The notes beneath the pieces were generated by a model, which was not told where the DNA came from, did not search any database, and saw only the letters and a program-made list of their open reading frames with translations. From Iodobacter sp. BJB302 (lineage in GTDB: Bacteria > Pseudomonadota > Gammaproteobacteria > Burkholderiales > Chitinibacteraceae): a stretch of 64,000 bases of DNA. This document shows, in pieces, positions 1 through 10,478 of the stretch. The first letter of the stretch is position 1. Each line of letters opens with the position of its first letter. The stretch is taken from assembly GCF_002735645.1 (NCBI RefSeq), contig NZ_PDZG01000002.1:62001-126000 (forward strand), in the 5' to 3' direction. A program made the translations under genes and the position numbers.

Positions 1-755
1 CCCCCTGCTACCAACACCCGCAGTACCTCAGTCATGCTGGCAATGCCGGATGCATCATCGTCGGCTCCTGGTGCACGTGTACCCTCGCTGGTTCCCTGGC
101 CATTAATTGAATCAAGATGGCCGCCCAGCACCACCACCTCGGACGGATTATCGGAGCCCTGAATCGTCAGAATCACTGATTTTTGCGCCCATGAATGGCT
201 AAACTGCTCAACCGTAATATCACTGCGGCCAGCCGCTATTTGCTGCCAGCGCGTTTTCAGCCAGTTGGATGCATTAACACCATGCGTCGTGGTGTAGTAG
301 CGATTGGTAAAAGCAGATAAATCATTAATGGTTTGCGCGATATTGCTGTCCTGCATTTGTGGCAATAAGGCATTCACGACGCTTTGATTATCCAGCGTAT
401 ACGAGGGGTGAGCCGCTGCCAACAAGCTGCTGACTGGTGTTAAGGCCTGACGCCCGGCTGCTTCACTGGCATGAAACATAAAGCCGCCGCAGCGATGCAA
501 CTCTTCATGCACAGATGCAGATAAACGGGCGAGCTGCTGCTCATCCACCTCAACCAGATGCACCCGCTCAGCCGCCAGCAAACCCACTTGCGGTAAAATA
601 GCGCGGCTCTCTTTTGCAATAGTTTGCGGCGCAAGCTTTTGCAGCTGTAAATAAGCCGCATCACCCAGGGTTATCCAGACTTTTTTAGGTGCAGCATCAG
701 CGGCAGCGCTCAGCAAGACACCGCACAAAAGCAGAGGGATCACTTTTAGTTTCAT
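1..755 (-). CDS. Secreted M28 family leucyl-type aminopeptidase (N-terminal part)
   Basis: The first 251 residues are in the window; the gene runs off the left edge. Residues 1-21 form a signal peptide (MKLK, then a leucine-rich core ending near ADAA). A pro-region follows, then the start of the M28 zinc peptidase domain. The segment GGHLDS (His213) and APGADDDASG (residues 228-237) match the zinc-ligand blocks of the Vibrio/Aeromonas proteolytica aminopeptidase family. Such enzymes are exported and remove N-terminal hydrophobic residues from peptides, which suits a neighbour that is a secreted endopeptidase. An AGGAACG ribosome-binding site lies just before the ATG. The C-terminal remainder, including the other ligands and any PPC domain, is not visible. 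Confidence 0.9.
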   Translation of the reverse strand, partial: MKLKVIPLLLCGVLLSAAADAAPKKVWITLGDAAYLQLQKLAPQTIAKESRAILPQVGLLAAERVHLVEVDEQQLARLSASVHEELHRCGGFMFHASEAAGRQALTPVSSLLAAAHPSYTLDNQSVVNALLPQMQDSNIAQTINDLSAFTNRYYTTTHGVNASNWLKTRWQQIAAGRSDITVEQFSHSWAQKSVILTIQGSDNPSEVVVLGGHLDSINGQGTSEGTRAPGADDDASGIASMTEVLRVLVAG

Positions 756-783
756 TTTGACGTTCCTTTGAATTTATTAAATC

Positions 784-817
784 CAAAAAAAAGCCCTGCT
801 CACATTCGTAGCAGGGC
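784..817 (-). terminator. Rho-independent terminator after the M4 protease gene
   Basis: On the minus strand GCCCTGCT (817-810) and AGCAGGGC (800-793) form an 8-bp stem with a 9-nt loop, followed by a run of eight T. It lies 35 bp past the stop codon of the M4 protease and before the aminopeptidase start, so the two protease genes probably have separate transcripts. Confidence 0.85.
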
Positions 818-851
818 ACGCGGCCTAGCACAGCCGCATCAGCTGACTTAA

Positions 852-3182
<2,331 letters not shown>

Positions 3183-3214
3183 TAAAAAAAGGCCACTCGA
3201 AAGTGGCCTTTTTT
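3183..3214 (-). terminator. Rho-independent terminator after the chitinase gene
   Basis: AAAGGCCACT (3188-3197) pairs with AGTGGCCTTT (3202-3211) around a short loop. Both sides have A/T tracts, so it can act in both directions. It sits 20 bp past the chitinase stop. Confidence 0.85.
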
Positions 3215-3233
3215 ATAAACAGATCAACACCGA

Positions 3234-4466
3234 TTACATTAATGATTCATTAATCACGCGTGGCAACTCGCTATCCATATCATGGGCATACTCCCAAACC
3301 ATGATGCCGCCCAGACGCTTCTGTTTAATATACTGAGCTTTGTATTTTAAACTCTCCTGATCTTCATAAGTCACCATCAAATCACCATCAAACAACCATG
3401 GCGCTTTGGCAACCGGATCCCAGTAACGTGTCGCCCCCCTGGCTTTTAAAGCCTTAATATCCTGCCAGGTGATGCCATCGTCGTACGCCGCTTTTTTATA
3501 AGCATTAAACAGGCCGTTGTTTGCAGCCGCTACTCCCTGCCATGCACGCCCGTAAAAGGCGCTGCCCATAAGCAGCTTCTCTGGCTTAACCCCTGCATCC
3601 AGATACAAATTCATCGCCTGATCGGTGCTCCAGCCACCGCCTTCAGGATCTGCTTTGTTCTGGTACAAATTGGTATGATGGCTGGTTTTTTTACTCCATG
3701 ATCCGGCAAAGTCATACGCCATTACTTTCATAAAATCGACTGATTTGGCTACACGAGCCACATCAATATTTTGCAAAAACCAAGCTGCTGCCGGTACGGC
3801 AACCGACAATTGATATTGCTTTCCTGTTTTTTCGCCGTGCTTATTAAATGCCGCTTTTGTTTCTTCTAAAAGGCGGGGATAGTTTTCTTTATCACTCGGG
3901 TCTTTTGCAATCGGCAGCCAATCCGGGCCAACTGGGTATTCCCAATCATAATCAATGCCTGCCAGATTATGCTCATCAATTAACTTAATCACATTTGCAA
4001 TAAATTTTTCGCGTGATTCTGGTGTTCGGGCTAATTGTGAAAAACCATCCGCGCCCCAGCCTCCAATGGAAACATTCACTTTTAAATGCGGATACTGACT
4101 TTGCAATTTAGCAACTTCATCCCACATATTTGCAAATGGGGCAATAGTGGCGGTCTTATCCGAATTAGGCTGAGGCTCCAAATCTTTAATATAAACCTCG
4201 GTGCCATTACGAATTAAACCAAAGCTTAAGTTTAAAGTTGTGAGCTGATTTCCCTGAATATCACTGGCCCGCCAGCGGCGCCCCATATCCATATCTTTTG
4301 GCGTAGAGCCAATTGGCCAGGTACGGATATAAGCCACAACCTGCTTATTATGTGATTTAACGGTTGGAATAACAGCCTCTGCCAAGGCTGCTGTATTTTT
4401 TGAAGGTGTTGAAGCACATGCGCCAAGTAGTGATGCTGCGGCGAAGGCAATTAGTATTTTTTTCAT
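3234..4466 (-). CDS. GH18 family chitinase, lipoprotein
   Basis: The product is a 410-residue glycoside hydrolase family 18 enzyme that should hydrolyse chitin or chitooligosaccharides. The N-terminus MKKILIAFAAASLLGAC is a lipoprotein signal with a clear lipobox (LGAC), so the protein is probably anchored to the outer membrane. The GH18 signature reads GIDYDWEYP with catalytic Glu176. The first Asp of the usual DxxDxDxE is Ala here, while the two Asp nearest the Glu are kept. SIGGWGADGF (sheet 3), MAYDFAGSW and the C-terminal GGIMVWEYAHD are further family blocks. No chitin-binding domain is present. I chose the ATG at 4466 because GGGA lies at a proper distance; a GTG two codons upstream is in frame but less likely. 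It stands alone, with its own terminator. Confidence 0.93.
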   Translation of the reverse strand: MKKILIAFAAASLLGACASTPSKNTAALAEAVIPTVKSHNKQVVAYIRTWPIGSTPKDMDMGRRWRASDIQGNQLTTLNLSFGLIRNGTEVYIKDLEPQPNSDKTATIAPFANMWDEVAKLQSQYPHLKVNVSIGGWGADGFSQLARTPESREKFIANVIKLIDEHNLAGIDYDWEYPVGPDWLPIAKDPSDKENYPRLLEETKAAFNKHGEKTGKQYQLSVAVPAAAWFLQNIDVARVAKSVDFMKVMAYDFAGSWSKKTSHHTNLYQNKADPEGGGWSTDQAMNLYLDAGVKPEKLLMGSAFYGRAWQGVAAANNGLFNAYKKAAYDDGITWQDIKALKARGATRYWDPVAKAPWLFDGDLMVTYEDQESLKYKAQYIKQKRLGGIMVWEYAHDMDSELPRVINESLM

Positions 4467-4546
4467 CCCCACATCCCGATCAAGTGTGAGGATTTAGTTT
4501 ACGACTTTATTTACCGCAATGTAAATATTTCACAAAAAAATGAAAT

Positions 4547-5026
4547 TTATACGACAGTTCTCTTGCGATCTTTTTCAGCCTGCCGCCGCTCGCGGAAAAA
4601 AGCCTTTAGTAAGTTTGAAGACTCTTCAGCCATCACCCCATCAAGCAGCTGTGTCTGATGATTTAAACGGCAATCTGCAAAAGGGTTAATCACACTGCCT
4701 GCAGCGCCGGTTTTAGGATCTTTTGCCGCATACACAACCCGGCTGATGCGGGAGTGCAAAATAGCTCCGGCGCACATAATGCACGGCTCTAAAGTGACAA
4801 ACAGCTCGCACTCGGGCAGCCGGTAATTACCCACATGACGTGCCGCCTGGCGGATAGCCATCATCTCAGCATGAGCACTCGGATCATGGCGCAAAATGGG
4901 CTGATTACACCCCCTGCCAATTATCTCGCCACGATAGGTAACAATCGCCCCCACGGGCACCTCACCCAGCTCTTTGGCCCGCTCTGCCTCAAACAGGGCC
5001 TGCTGCATAAAACCTGAATCATTCAT
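4547..5026 (-). CDS. tadA: tRNA-specific adenosine deaminase TadA
   Basis: TadA converts adenosine 34 to inosine in the anticodon of tRNA-Arg(ACG), an essential cytoplasmic modification. The 159-residue protein has the cytidine/deoxycytidylate deaminase fold with the zinc site HAE (52-54) and PCIMC (81-85), so His52, Cys82 and Cys85 bind zinc and Glu54 is the proton shuttle. GEVPVGAIV near residue 21 is the family N-terminal block. Length is normal. It follows recN on the same strand after about 190 bp, with a weak hairpin between, so it may have its own promoter. Confidence 0.96.
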   Translation of the reverse strand: MNDSGFMQQALFEAERAKELGEVPVGAIVTYRGEIIGRGCNQPILRHDPSAHAEMMAIRQAARHVGNYRLPECELFVTLEPCIMCAGAILHSRISRVVYAAKDPKTGAAGSVINPFADCRLNHQTQLLDGVMAEESSNLLKAFFRERRQAEKDRKRTVV

Positions 5027-5040
5027 AAACCAACAATCTT

Positions 5041-5063
5041 ATAAAAGCTCTGTAAGCACAGAG
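5041..5063 (-). terminator. Possible weak terminator between recN and tadA
   Basis: On the minus strand CTCTGT and ACAGAG (5063-5048) form a 6-bp stem with a 4-nt loop followed by CTTTTAT. It lies about 150 bp after the recN stop. The stem is short and the T tract imperfect. Confidence 0.4.
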
Positions 5064-5216
5064 ATAAAAAGAACACCGGGCACAGGAAGAAAAACAAGAG
5101 CGCCCTTATTAGGCATTGCATCAACTGTATGGCGCCCATAAGAAAACACCATAAACCTAAGTAAAATACGCCAGAGTGATGCTCTGGCAGGTTGGGTTAG
5201 CATGCTTGCAAAAACA

Positions 5217-6875
5217 TTACACTGCCACACCCAGCATTTCTGCCGCGTGCTGCCGGGTGGTAGAGGTGATTTCCACGCCGCCCAGCATGCGGGCGATTTC
5301 TTCGATGCGCTCTTCCACACTCAACATATGGATAGTGCTTAACACACCGGATTTAGACTGGGTTTTGCTGACCTGCAGCTGCTGAAACCCGCAGGCGGCA
5401 ACTTGCGGCAGATGGGTAATACACAGCACCTGCCGCGCCGCACCCAGGTCCGCCAGCATGCGGCCGACAATTTCGGCCACCCGGCCGCCAATCCCCACGT
5501 CTACCTCGTCAAAAATCAGCGTAGGCACGTTAGCCACCTGGCTGGTAATCACCTGCAGGGCGAGACTAATACGGGATAACTCACCACCCGAAGCAACCTT
5601 TGCCATGGCTCTTGCCGGAGTGGTGGGATGATTAGCCACCATAAACTCAACCGTTTCCAGGCCAAAACTCGCGGGTGCTTCATGGGGGTGCAGGGCAATT
5701 TCAAAGCGGCTGCCCACCAGGGCCAGCAGTTGCAATTCTTTAGTCACCATTTTAGAGAGCTTATCTGCTGCGGCCTTGCGGCTGGCAGAGAGTTGCTTTG
5801 CTGCTTTGCGGTAATCTGCTTCCAGCTTTTCTGCGCGGCGGCGCACCGCATCCAGCCCTGCGCTGCCGCCTAATTCGGCAAGGCGCTGCTGCCAGGCGGC
5901 CAGTTTTTCCGGCAGCTCAGCGGGCTCTACCCGATATTTACGCGCCATGCGAAAGATGGCATCCAGGCGGCTTTCTACATCGGCAAGGCGCGCCGGATCC
6001 AGCTCTAAGTGATCGGCATAGCGGCGCAATGCATACACAGATTCAGTCAGCTGCGCTTCGGCACTGGCTAAAAGCTCCAGTGTTTCTGAGATGCCTGCAT
6101 CAAAATCAGCGAGATCAGATAAGCGCCCCGCTACCGAGCCCAGCCAAGACTGGCAGTTTTCATCGCCATCGGCCAGCATCAGCAAGCCGCTTTGCACGCC
6201 TTCAATCAGGCTGGCCGCATGGTGCAGGCGTTTATGCTCGGCTTGAAGCTCCGGCCATTCTGCTGCGGTAAATTGCAAGGCGGCCACTTCGTCCACCTGC
6301 CATTGCAGGCGTTCACGCTCTGCATCAAAGGCTTCAGCGTTATTCTCGGCAATCGCCAGCTCATCAACGACGTTTTTCCAATCTTTAAATAAGCCCGCCA
6401 CGTCTTTAGCGAGGCCAGTGCATTCTGCATAACCATCAACTAATTCGCGCTGCACTTCAGAGCGCAGCAAGGATTGCGGCGCGTGCTGGCCGTGGATATC
6501 CACCAACTGCTCGCCCAGTGATTTAAGCTGCGTCAGCGTGGCGGCAATACCATTAATCCAGGCGCGGGATTTACCGCTGCTGTCGATGCTGCGGCGGATC
6601 AGCAGCTCATCCGGCTCGTCCCCCAGCAAGGCTTCTTCTTCCAGCCAGGCCCTTGCATTTTTAGGCGGGGCAAACCGTGCCTGCAAATCGGCTTTTTCGG
6701 CACCGTGGCGCACCACAGCGCTTTCTGCCCGCCCTCCCAGGAGCAAACCCAGCGCGTCGATCACGATCGATTTACCCGCTCCCGTTTCACCTGTGAGGGT
6801 GGTCAGGCCGGCACGAAAGTCAAGAGACAGCTCTTGTACAATGACAAAGGATTTGAGCGAGATAGAAAGCAGCAT
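5217..6875 (-). CDS. recN: DNA repair protein RecN
   Basis: RecN is an SMC-like ATPase that helps repair double-strand breaks together with RecA. The 552-residue protein begins with the ATP-binding head (MLLSISLKSFVIV, Walker A GETGAGKS at 29-36), has a long coiled-coil middle, and ends with the second half of the head: SGGELSRISLALQV signature, LIFDEVDVGIGG Walker B, and CITHLPQVAA. All ATPase motifs are intact and the length is normal. It is encoded after nadK on the same strand, separated from it by a palindromic repeat (6914-7042). No LexA box was recognised with confidence. Confidence 0.96.
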   Translation of the reverse strand: MLLSISLKSFVIVQELSLDFRAGLTTLTGETGAGKSIVIDALGLLLGGRAESAVVRHGAEKADLQARFAPPKNARAWLEEEALLGDEPDELLIRRSIDSSGKSRAWINGIAATLTQLKSLGEQLVDIHGQHAPQSLLRSEVQRELVDGYAECTGLAKDVAGLFKDWKNVVDELAIAENNAEAFDAERERLQWQVDEVAALQFTAAEWPELQAEHKRLHHAASLIEGVQSGLLMLADGDENCQSWLGSVAGRLSDLADFDAGISETLELLASAEAQLTESVYALRRYADHLELDPARLADVESRLDAIFRMARKYRVEPAELPEKLAAWQQRLAELGGSAGLDAVRRRAEKLEADYRKAAKQLSASRKAAADKLSKMVTKELQLLALVGSRFEIALHPHEAPASFGLETVEFMVANHPTTPARAMAKVASGGELSRISLALQVITSQVANVPTLIFDEVDVGIGGRVAEIVGRMLADLGAARQVLCITHLPQVAACGFQQLQVSKTQSKSGVLSTIHMLSVEERIEEIARMLGGVEITSTTRQHAAEMLGVAV

Positions 6876-6913
6876 GACGCTTTTTTACACCTTGGTTACG
6901 GTTGCCACGAAAC

Positions 6914-7042
6914 AAACCTAAATCTTAAAACACGAAGTAAAGAAGAACACGGAGAATCACGGAGAAAAACTTAATTTGAATGGTTTTCTCTGTGTAAACT
7001 GCGTCTTCCGTGCTCTCTGTGGTTCAGGATCTGGGTTTTAAA
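6914..7042. repeat. Dispersed palindromic element, copy 1 (CACGGAG/CTCTGTG arms)
   Basis: A 129-bp element whose left end AAACCTAAATCTT (6914-6926) is the near inverted complement of the right end AGGATCTGGGTTT (7026-7038). Inside, left-arm blocks AACACGGAGAATCACGGAG face right-arm blocks TTCTCTGTG and CCGTGCTCTCTGTGG. Transcribed, it would fold into a long imperfect hairpin. It fills the recN-nadK gap. Relatives lie at 24106-24221, 28575-29122 and about 41423-41632. Confidence 0.8.
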
Positions 7043-7059
7043 TTAAATTGAGAAATGAC

Positions 7060-7935
7060 TTACAAACGCTCACCCCAGCGCAGTTTTTCGCGCAGGGTGT
7101 CGTAGTAGTGATAACTATTCGGGTGCAACACCCTTAAGGTATTGCGGTAGCGGCTGATCAGCACCCGGTCTTTTTCTTGTAAATCACAGTGTGACTGATT
7201 GTCGTAATACACCCGCGCATCTTGGGCACGGGTCAGTAAAAACTCAACGGCACAGGTGTCATTCACCACAATCGGGCGATTTGATAAGGATTGCGGGCAA
7301 ATAGGCACCAGTGCAATCGCGGGCAGGCTTGGATGCAAAATCGGCCCGCCGGAGGCAAGGGCGTAAGCCGTAGAGCCTGTTGGCGTTGAAATAATCAGGC
7401 CGTCCGAACGCTGGCTGTATACAAAACGACCATCAATAAAGATTTCAAACTCGATCATGGCGCCGGTATTGCCCCGGCTGAACACCACATCATTAAACGC
7501 TAAGGCGTTGTCAATTTCATGACCATCACGCACCACAGTGGTTTCAAGCAAAATGCGCTCTTCGGGGATAAATTCGCCATACAACATGGCGATCACCAGC
7601 TCGTCCATTTCATCAACCGAGATATCGGTCATAAAACCCAGGCGGCCCTGGTTAATCCCCACCAGAGGAATACGATAGGGGGCCAGCAAACGAGCCACCC
7701 CCAGCATGGTGCCATCGCCGCCCAGTACAATGACCAGATCGGCCACTTTGCCGATATTATCCCGGCTAACATCCTGATGTTCAGTAATGCCATGCTCTTC
7801 TGCTGTGGCCTGATCGAGCAAAACTTTAACACCTGCTGCCGCTAAAAGTGCAGCCAGGCGGCGAATGGGTTCGTCTAAAGTGGGTGTGCCAGTACGCCCC
7901 ACAACAGCGATGGTTTTGAACAGTAGACTTTGCAT
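7060..7935 (-). CDS. nadK: NAD kinase
   Basis: This enzyme phosphorylates NAD to NADP using ATP or polyphosphate in the cytoplasm. The 291-residue protein carries the family signature GGDGTML (72-78), the NQGRLGFMTD block and the glycine-rich STPTGSTAYALASGGP segment that binds NAD. Length is typical of proteobacterial NadK. It is divergent from hrcA, with 156 bp between the two starts, an arrangement seen often in Betaproteobacteria. RecN is encoded downstream on the same strand. Confidence 0.96.
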   Translation of the reverse strand: MQSLLFKTIAVVGRTGTPTLDEPIRRLAALLAAAGVKVLLDQATAEEHGITEHQDVSRDNIGKVADLVIVLGGDGTMLGVARLLAPYRIPLVGINQGRLGFMTDISVDEMDELVIAMLYGEFIPEERILLETTVVRDGHEIDNALAFNDVVFSRGNTGAMIEFEIFIDGRFVYSQRSDGLIISTPTGSTAYALASGGPILHPSLPAIALVPICPQSLSNRPIVVNDTCAVEFLLTRAQDARVYYDNQSHCDLQEKDRVLISRYRNTLRVLHPNSYHYYDTLREKLRWGERL

Positions 7936-8091
7936 AAGCTCATTAGACCCGATTTTTTAAAAAATAACAGCAGCAGTCAGTTAATTAAAGTGCTTCGCCC
8001 GGTGTTTTCACCAGGCAAGTGCTTGCCCGAAAGCGAAACTCCTTGTAAAACGAAGTAAGATTCGAAACATAGCCCACCCTCACCGCCTAAT

Positions 8092-9099
8092 ATGCTGAAC
8101 GATCGTTCTCAAATTCTACTTAAAACCCTCGTCGAGCGCTACATTGCTGAAGGCCAGCCTGTTGGCTCCAAAGCCTTGCAGCATTTTTCCGGGCTGGATA
8201 TCAGCTCTGCGACGATCAGAAATACCATGGTTGATTTAGAAGCGCTGGGCTTTGTGGCCAGCCCGCACACCTCGGCCGGACGCATACCCACGGTACTGGG
8301 CTACCGGCTTTTTGTTGATTCTTTGCTTACAGTGCAAACTTTAGATTCCCCCACCCTGAGCGAATTACAGCTGCCGGTAGACAGCCCGCAACGCAGTGTT
8401 GCCGCGGCTTCACAGGTTTTATCGCAGCTGACCCAATTTGCAGGCCTGGTGCAAAGCCCCAGACGCCATGACATTTTGCTGAAACAAATTGAATTTATGC
8501 AGCTGTCAGAACGGCGTGTTTTGCTGATTCTGGTGACCAGCGATGGCGATGTACAAAATCGTATTTTACAAACCGAGCGCATCTATTCCGCCAGTGAGCT
8601 GACTGAAGCCGCGCATTTTTTAAATGAATATTGCTCAGGTAAAACGCTGGCGGCATTAAGCCATATTGTACAAAAGGAATTAGTCAGCCTGAAAAGCGAT
8701 ATTGTCAGCCTGATGAATGCCGCCGTTGCAGTAGGTGCAGAATTAAGCAAACGCAGTGATTCTGTGGTGATTGCAGGCGAGCACCAGCTGCTGGGTGTTG
8801 GCGATTTATCCTTTAATGTGGCCAGAATGCGTCAGTTGTTTGCCCTTTTCGAACAAAAAACCGCTCTGCTGCAACTACTGGACTTAGGCAATCATGCCGA
8901 TGGTGTAAAAATATATATCGGTGGCGAATCAGGCTTGGCGCCACTGGACGAGTGCTCAGTAATCACAGCGCCTTATCGCGTCAATGGCGAAATTGTTGGC
9001 ACACTAGGCGTAATTGGCCCCACCCGTATGGATTATGAAAGGGTGATTCCCATCGTGGATATCACCGCCCAGCTCTTATCCTCGGCACTTTCTTTGTGA
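8092..9099 (+). CDS. hrcA: Heat-inducible transcription repressor HrcA
   Basis: HrcA represses class I heat-shock operons (groESL, dnaK) by binding CIRCE operators. The 335-residue protein has an N-terminal winged-helix DNA-binding domain (MLNDRSQILLKTLVERYI, then GSKALQ and SATIRNTMVDLEALGF) followed by the GAF-like HrcA dimer domain. The ending DYERVIPIVDITAQLLSSAL is typical. No CIRCE sequence (TTAGCACTC-N9-GAGTGCTAA) was seen near the gene or elsewhere in the window, so autoregulation is not supported. The upstream gap holds only a short GGCAAG/CTTGCC hairpin near 8020. Confidence 0.95.
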   Translation: MLNDRSQILLKTLVERYIAEGQPVGSKALQHFSGLDISSATIRNTMVDLEALGFVASPHTSAGRIPTVLGYRLFVDSLLTVQTLDSPTLSELQLPVDSPQRSVAAASQVLSQLTQFAGLVQSPRRHDILLKQIEFMQLSERRVLLILVTSDGDVQNRILQTERIYSASELTEAAHFLNEYCSGKTLAALSHIVQKELVSLKSDIVSLMNAAVAVGAELSKRSDSVVIAGEHQLLGVGDLSFNVARMRQLFALFEQKTALLQLLDLGNHADGVKIYIGGESGLAPLDECSVITAPYRVNGEIVGTLGVIGPTRMDYERVIPIVDITAQLLSSALSL

Positions 9100-9189
9100 C
9101 ATTTTTGCCAGTTATTCCTGTTTAATATTCCCGCATCATTGCACTGCCTTTCGTAGATAATGTGGGCCACTTTAAGAAAAGCGAAAACC

Positions 9190-10239
9190 ATGCGTAAATT
9201 TTTACCCCTGTTATTAGTCAGCCTGATGGGCATGGCCCACGCCGACGAGGCTTTAGTTGCACGGGAAGATGTGCAGGCTTATATCAAGGCTACCGCAGCA
9301 ACTTATCAATTCAGCGAAGAAGAACTGGTGCAAACGCTTAGCCGGGCCACGCATAAAAGCAATGTGCTGGATATTTTAGACCGCCCTTCTACCGCACGGC
9401 CTTGGTATACCTTCCGCGTTAATTTTGTAAATCCTGCACGCAGCCTGGCGGGCGCAAAATTCTGGCGCGAGCACGCGATTGCCATCAAAGAAATCAGCGA
9501 GCGCTACGGGGTAGAGCCAGAGGTTATCGTAGCGATTCTGGGGGCCGAAACAAATTATGGCAAAAACACCGGCAGCTTTCATATTCTGGATGTGCTGAGC
9601 ACCATTGCCTTTGATTACCCGCGCCGCGCCGAATTTTTTCAAAAAGAACTGACTGAATTTCTCTTACTGGCCCGTGAAGAAAAAGAAGACCCGATGGACT
9701 TTACCGGCTCCTACGCGGGTGCCATGGGCTGGCCACAATTTATGCCTTCATCGTTTCGCCAGTATGCCGTCGATTACGATCAGAACGGCCATCGTGATAT
9801 CTGGAATCACCCCAACGACGCCATCGCCAGCGTGGCTAATTACTTAAAAGCACATGGCTGGGAAAAAGGGCAACAAGCCTATGCCGCAGTCAATATCAAC
9901 GCCGATATGAGCGATGTTTTTGCCGACAAATTTAATCTGCACTACACCGTGGGCGAGCTGATGCAAAAAGGGGTAGTACCAATCAGCGAAGTGAATACCG
10001 AAGATAAAGCCGTGTTATTTGCCCTTGAAACCGAGCCAGGCTTTACCAGCCACTATCTTGGCTTTAATAATTTTTATGTGATTACCCGCTACAACAAAAG
10101 CACGCTCTATGCGACAGCGGTATTGCAGCTTTCTGAAAGCATTTTAAAAAGCTACCAGGAAGGCGAAGATTTAAAACCAGCAAAAACGCCTGCCAGGCCC
10201 GTTGTTAAGCCGGTCAAAAAACCCGGCGCATGGCGCTAA
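9190..10239 (+). CDS. mltB: Membrane-bound lytic murein transglycosylase B
   Basis: MltB cleaves the glycan strand of peptidoglycan with formation of 1,6-anhydromuramic acid. From the ATG at 9190 the protein has 349 residues and a signal peptide, MRKFLPLLLVSLMGMAHA. An in-frame ATG at 9160 would hide this signal behind ten extra residues and lacks a good ribosome-binding site, so 9190 is preferred. The SLT_2 domain includes ILGAETNYG with catalytic Glu120, SYAGAMGWPQFMPSSFRQYAVD and the WNHPNDAIASVANYL block. There is no lipobox, so unlike E. coli MltB it is probably soluble periplasmic. The C-terminus is a basic Pro/Lys tail. Confidence 0.93.
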   Translation: MRKFLPLLLVSLMGMAHADEALVAREDVQAYIKATAATYQFSEEELVQTLSRATHKSNVLDILDRPSTARPWYTFRVNFVNPARSLAGAKFWREHAIAIKEISERYGVEPEVIVAILGAETNYGKNTGSFHILDVLSTIAFDYPRRAEFFQKELTEFLLLAREEKEDPMDFTGSYAGAMGWPQFMPSSFRQYAVDYDQNGHRDIWNHPNDAIASVANYLKAHGWEKGQQAYAAVNINADMSDVFADKFNLHYTVGELMQKGVVPISEVNTEDKAVLFALETEPGFTSHYLGFNNFYVITRYNKSTLYATAVLQLSESILKSYQEGEDLKPAKTPARPVVKPVKKPGAWR

Positions 10240-10265
10240 ACAGTAAAAGGGGCACAGTTTAATCA

Positions 10266-10316
10266 CTGCACACCCGTGCGCTATTATCCGCATGGGCACA
10301 GGGTGTGCAGCCTTTT
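10266..10316 (+). terminator. Likely terminator after mltB
   Basis: CTGCACACCC (10266-10275) pairs perfectly with GGGTGTGCAG (10301-10310), with further pairing inside the 25-nt loop, then CCTTTTC. The T tract is weak, but the position 27 bp after the mltB stop fits. Confidence 0.6.
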
Positions 10317-10418
10317 CATTTATTGATCAGAACTAAAGCAACACATTAAATTGATCAGCTGAAGGTACTGCTTATATTGATGGCCAATGCCGCAACGCAG
10401 CCCTTCAGCAGATAAAGC

Positions 10419-10447
10419 AGAGCCCCTTCCTGACTCCGGCTCTTTTT
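10419..10447 (+). terminator. Terminator-like hairpin in the DUF2339 leader
   Basis: AGAGCC (10419-10424) pairs with GGCTCT (10438-10443), followed directly by a T run. It lies only 32 bp upstream of the DUF2339 start, so it either ends read-through from mltB just before a very close promoter, or acts as an attenuator in the leader of the next operon. Confidence 0.55.
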
Positions 10448-10478
10448 TATCCTCAATACGCCCAACCCTGAGGCCACT

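Noticed and set aside
7936-8091. CIRCE operator in the hrcA promoter region
   Set aside because: The TTAGCACTC/GAGTGCTAA pair is absent; only a short GGCAAG/CTTGCC hairpin is present.
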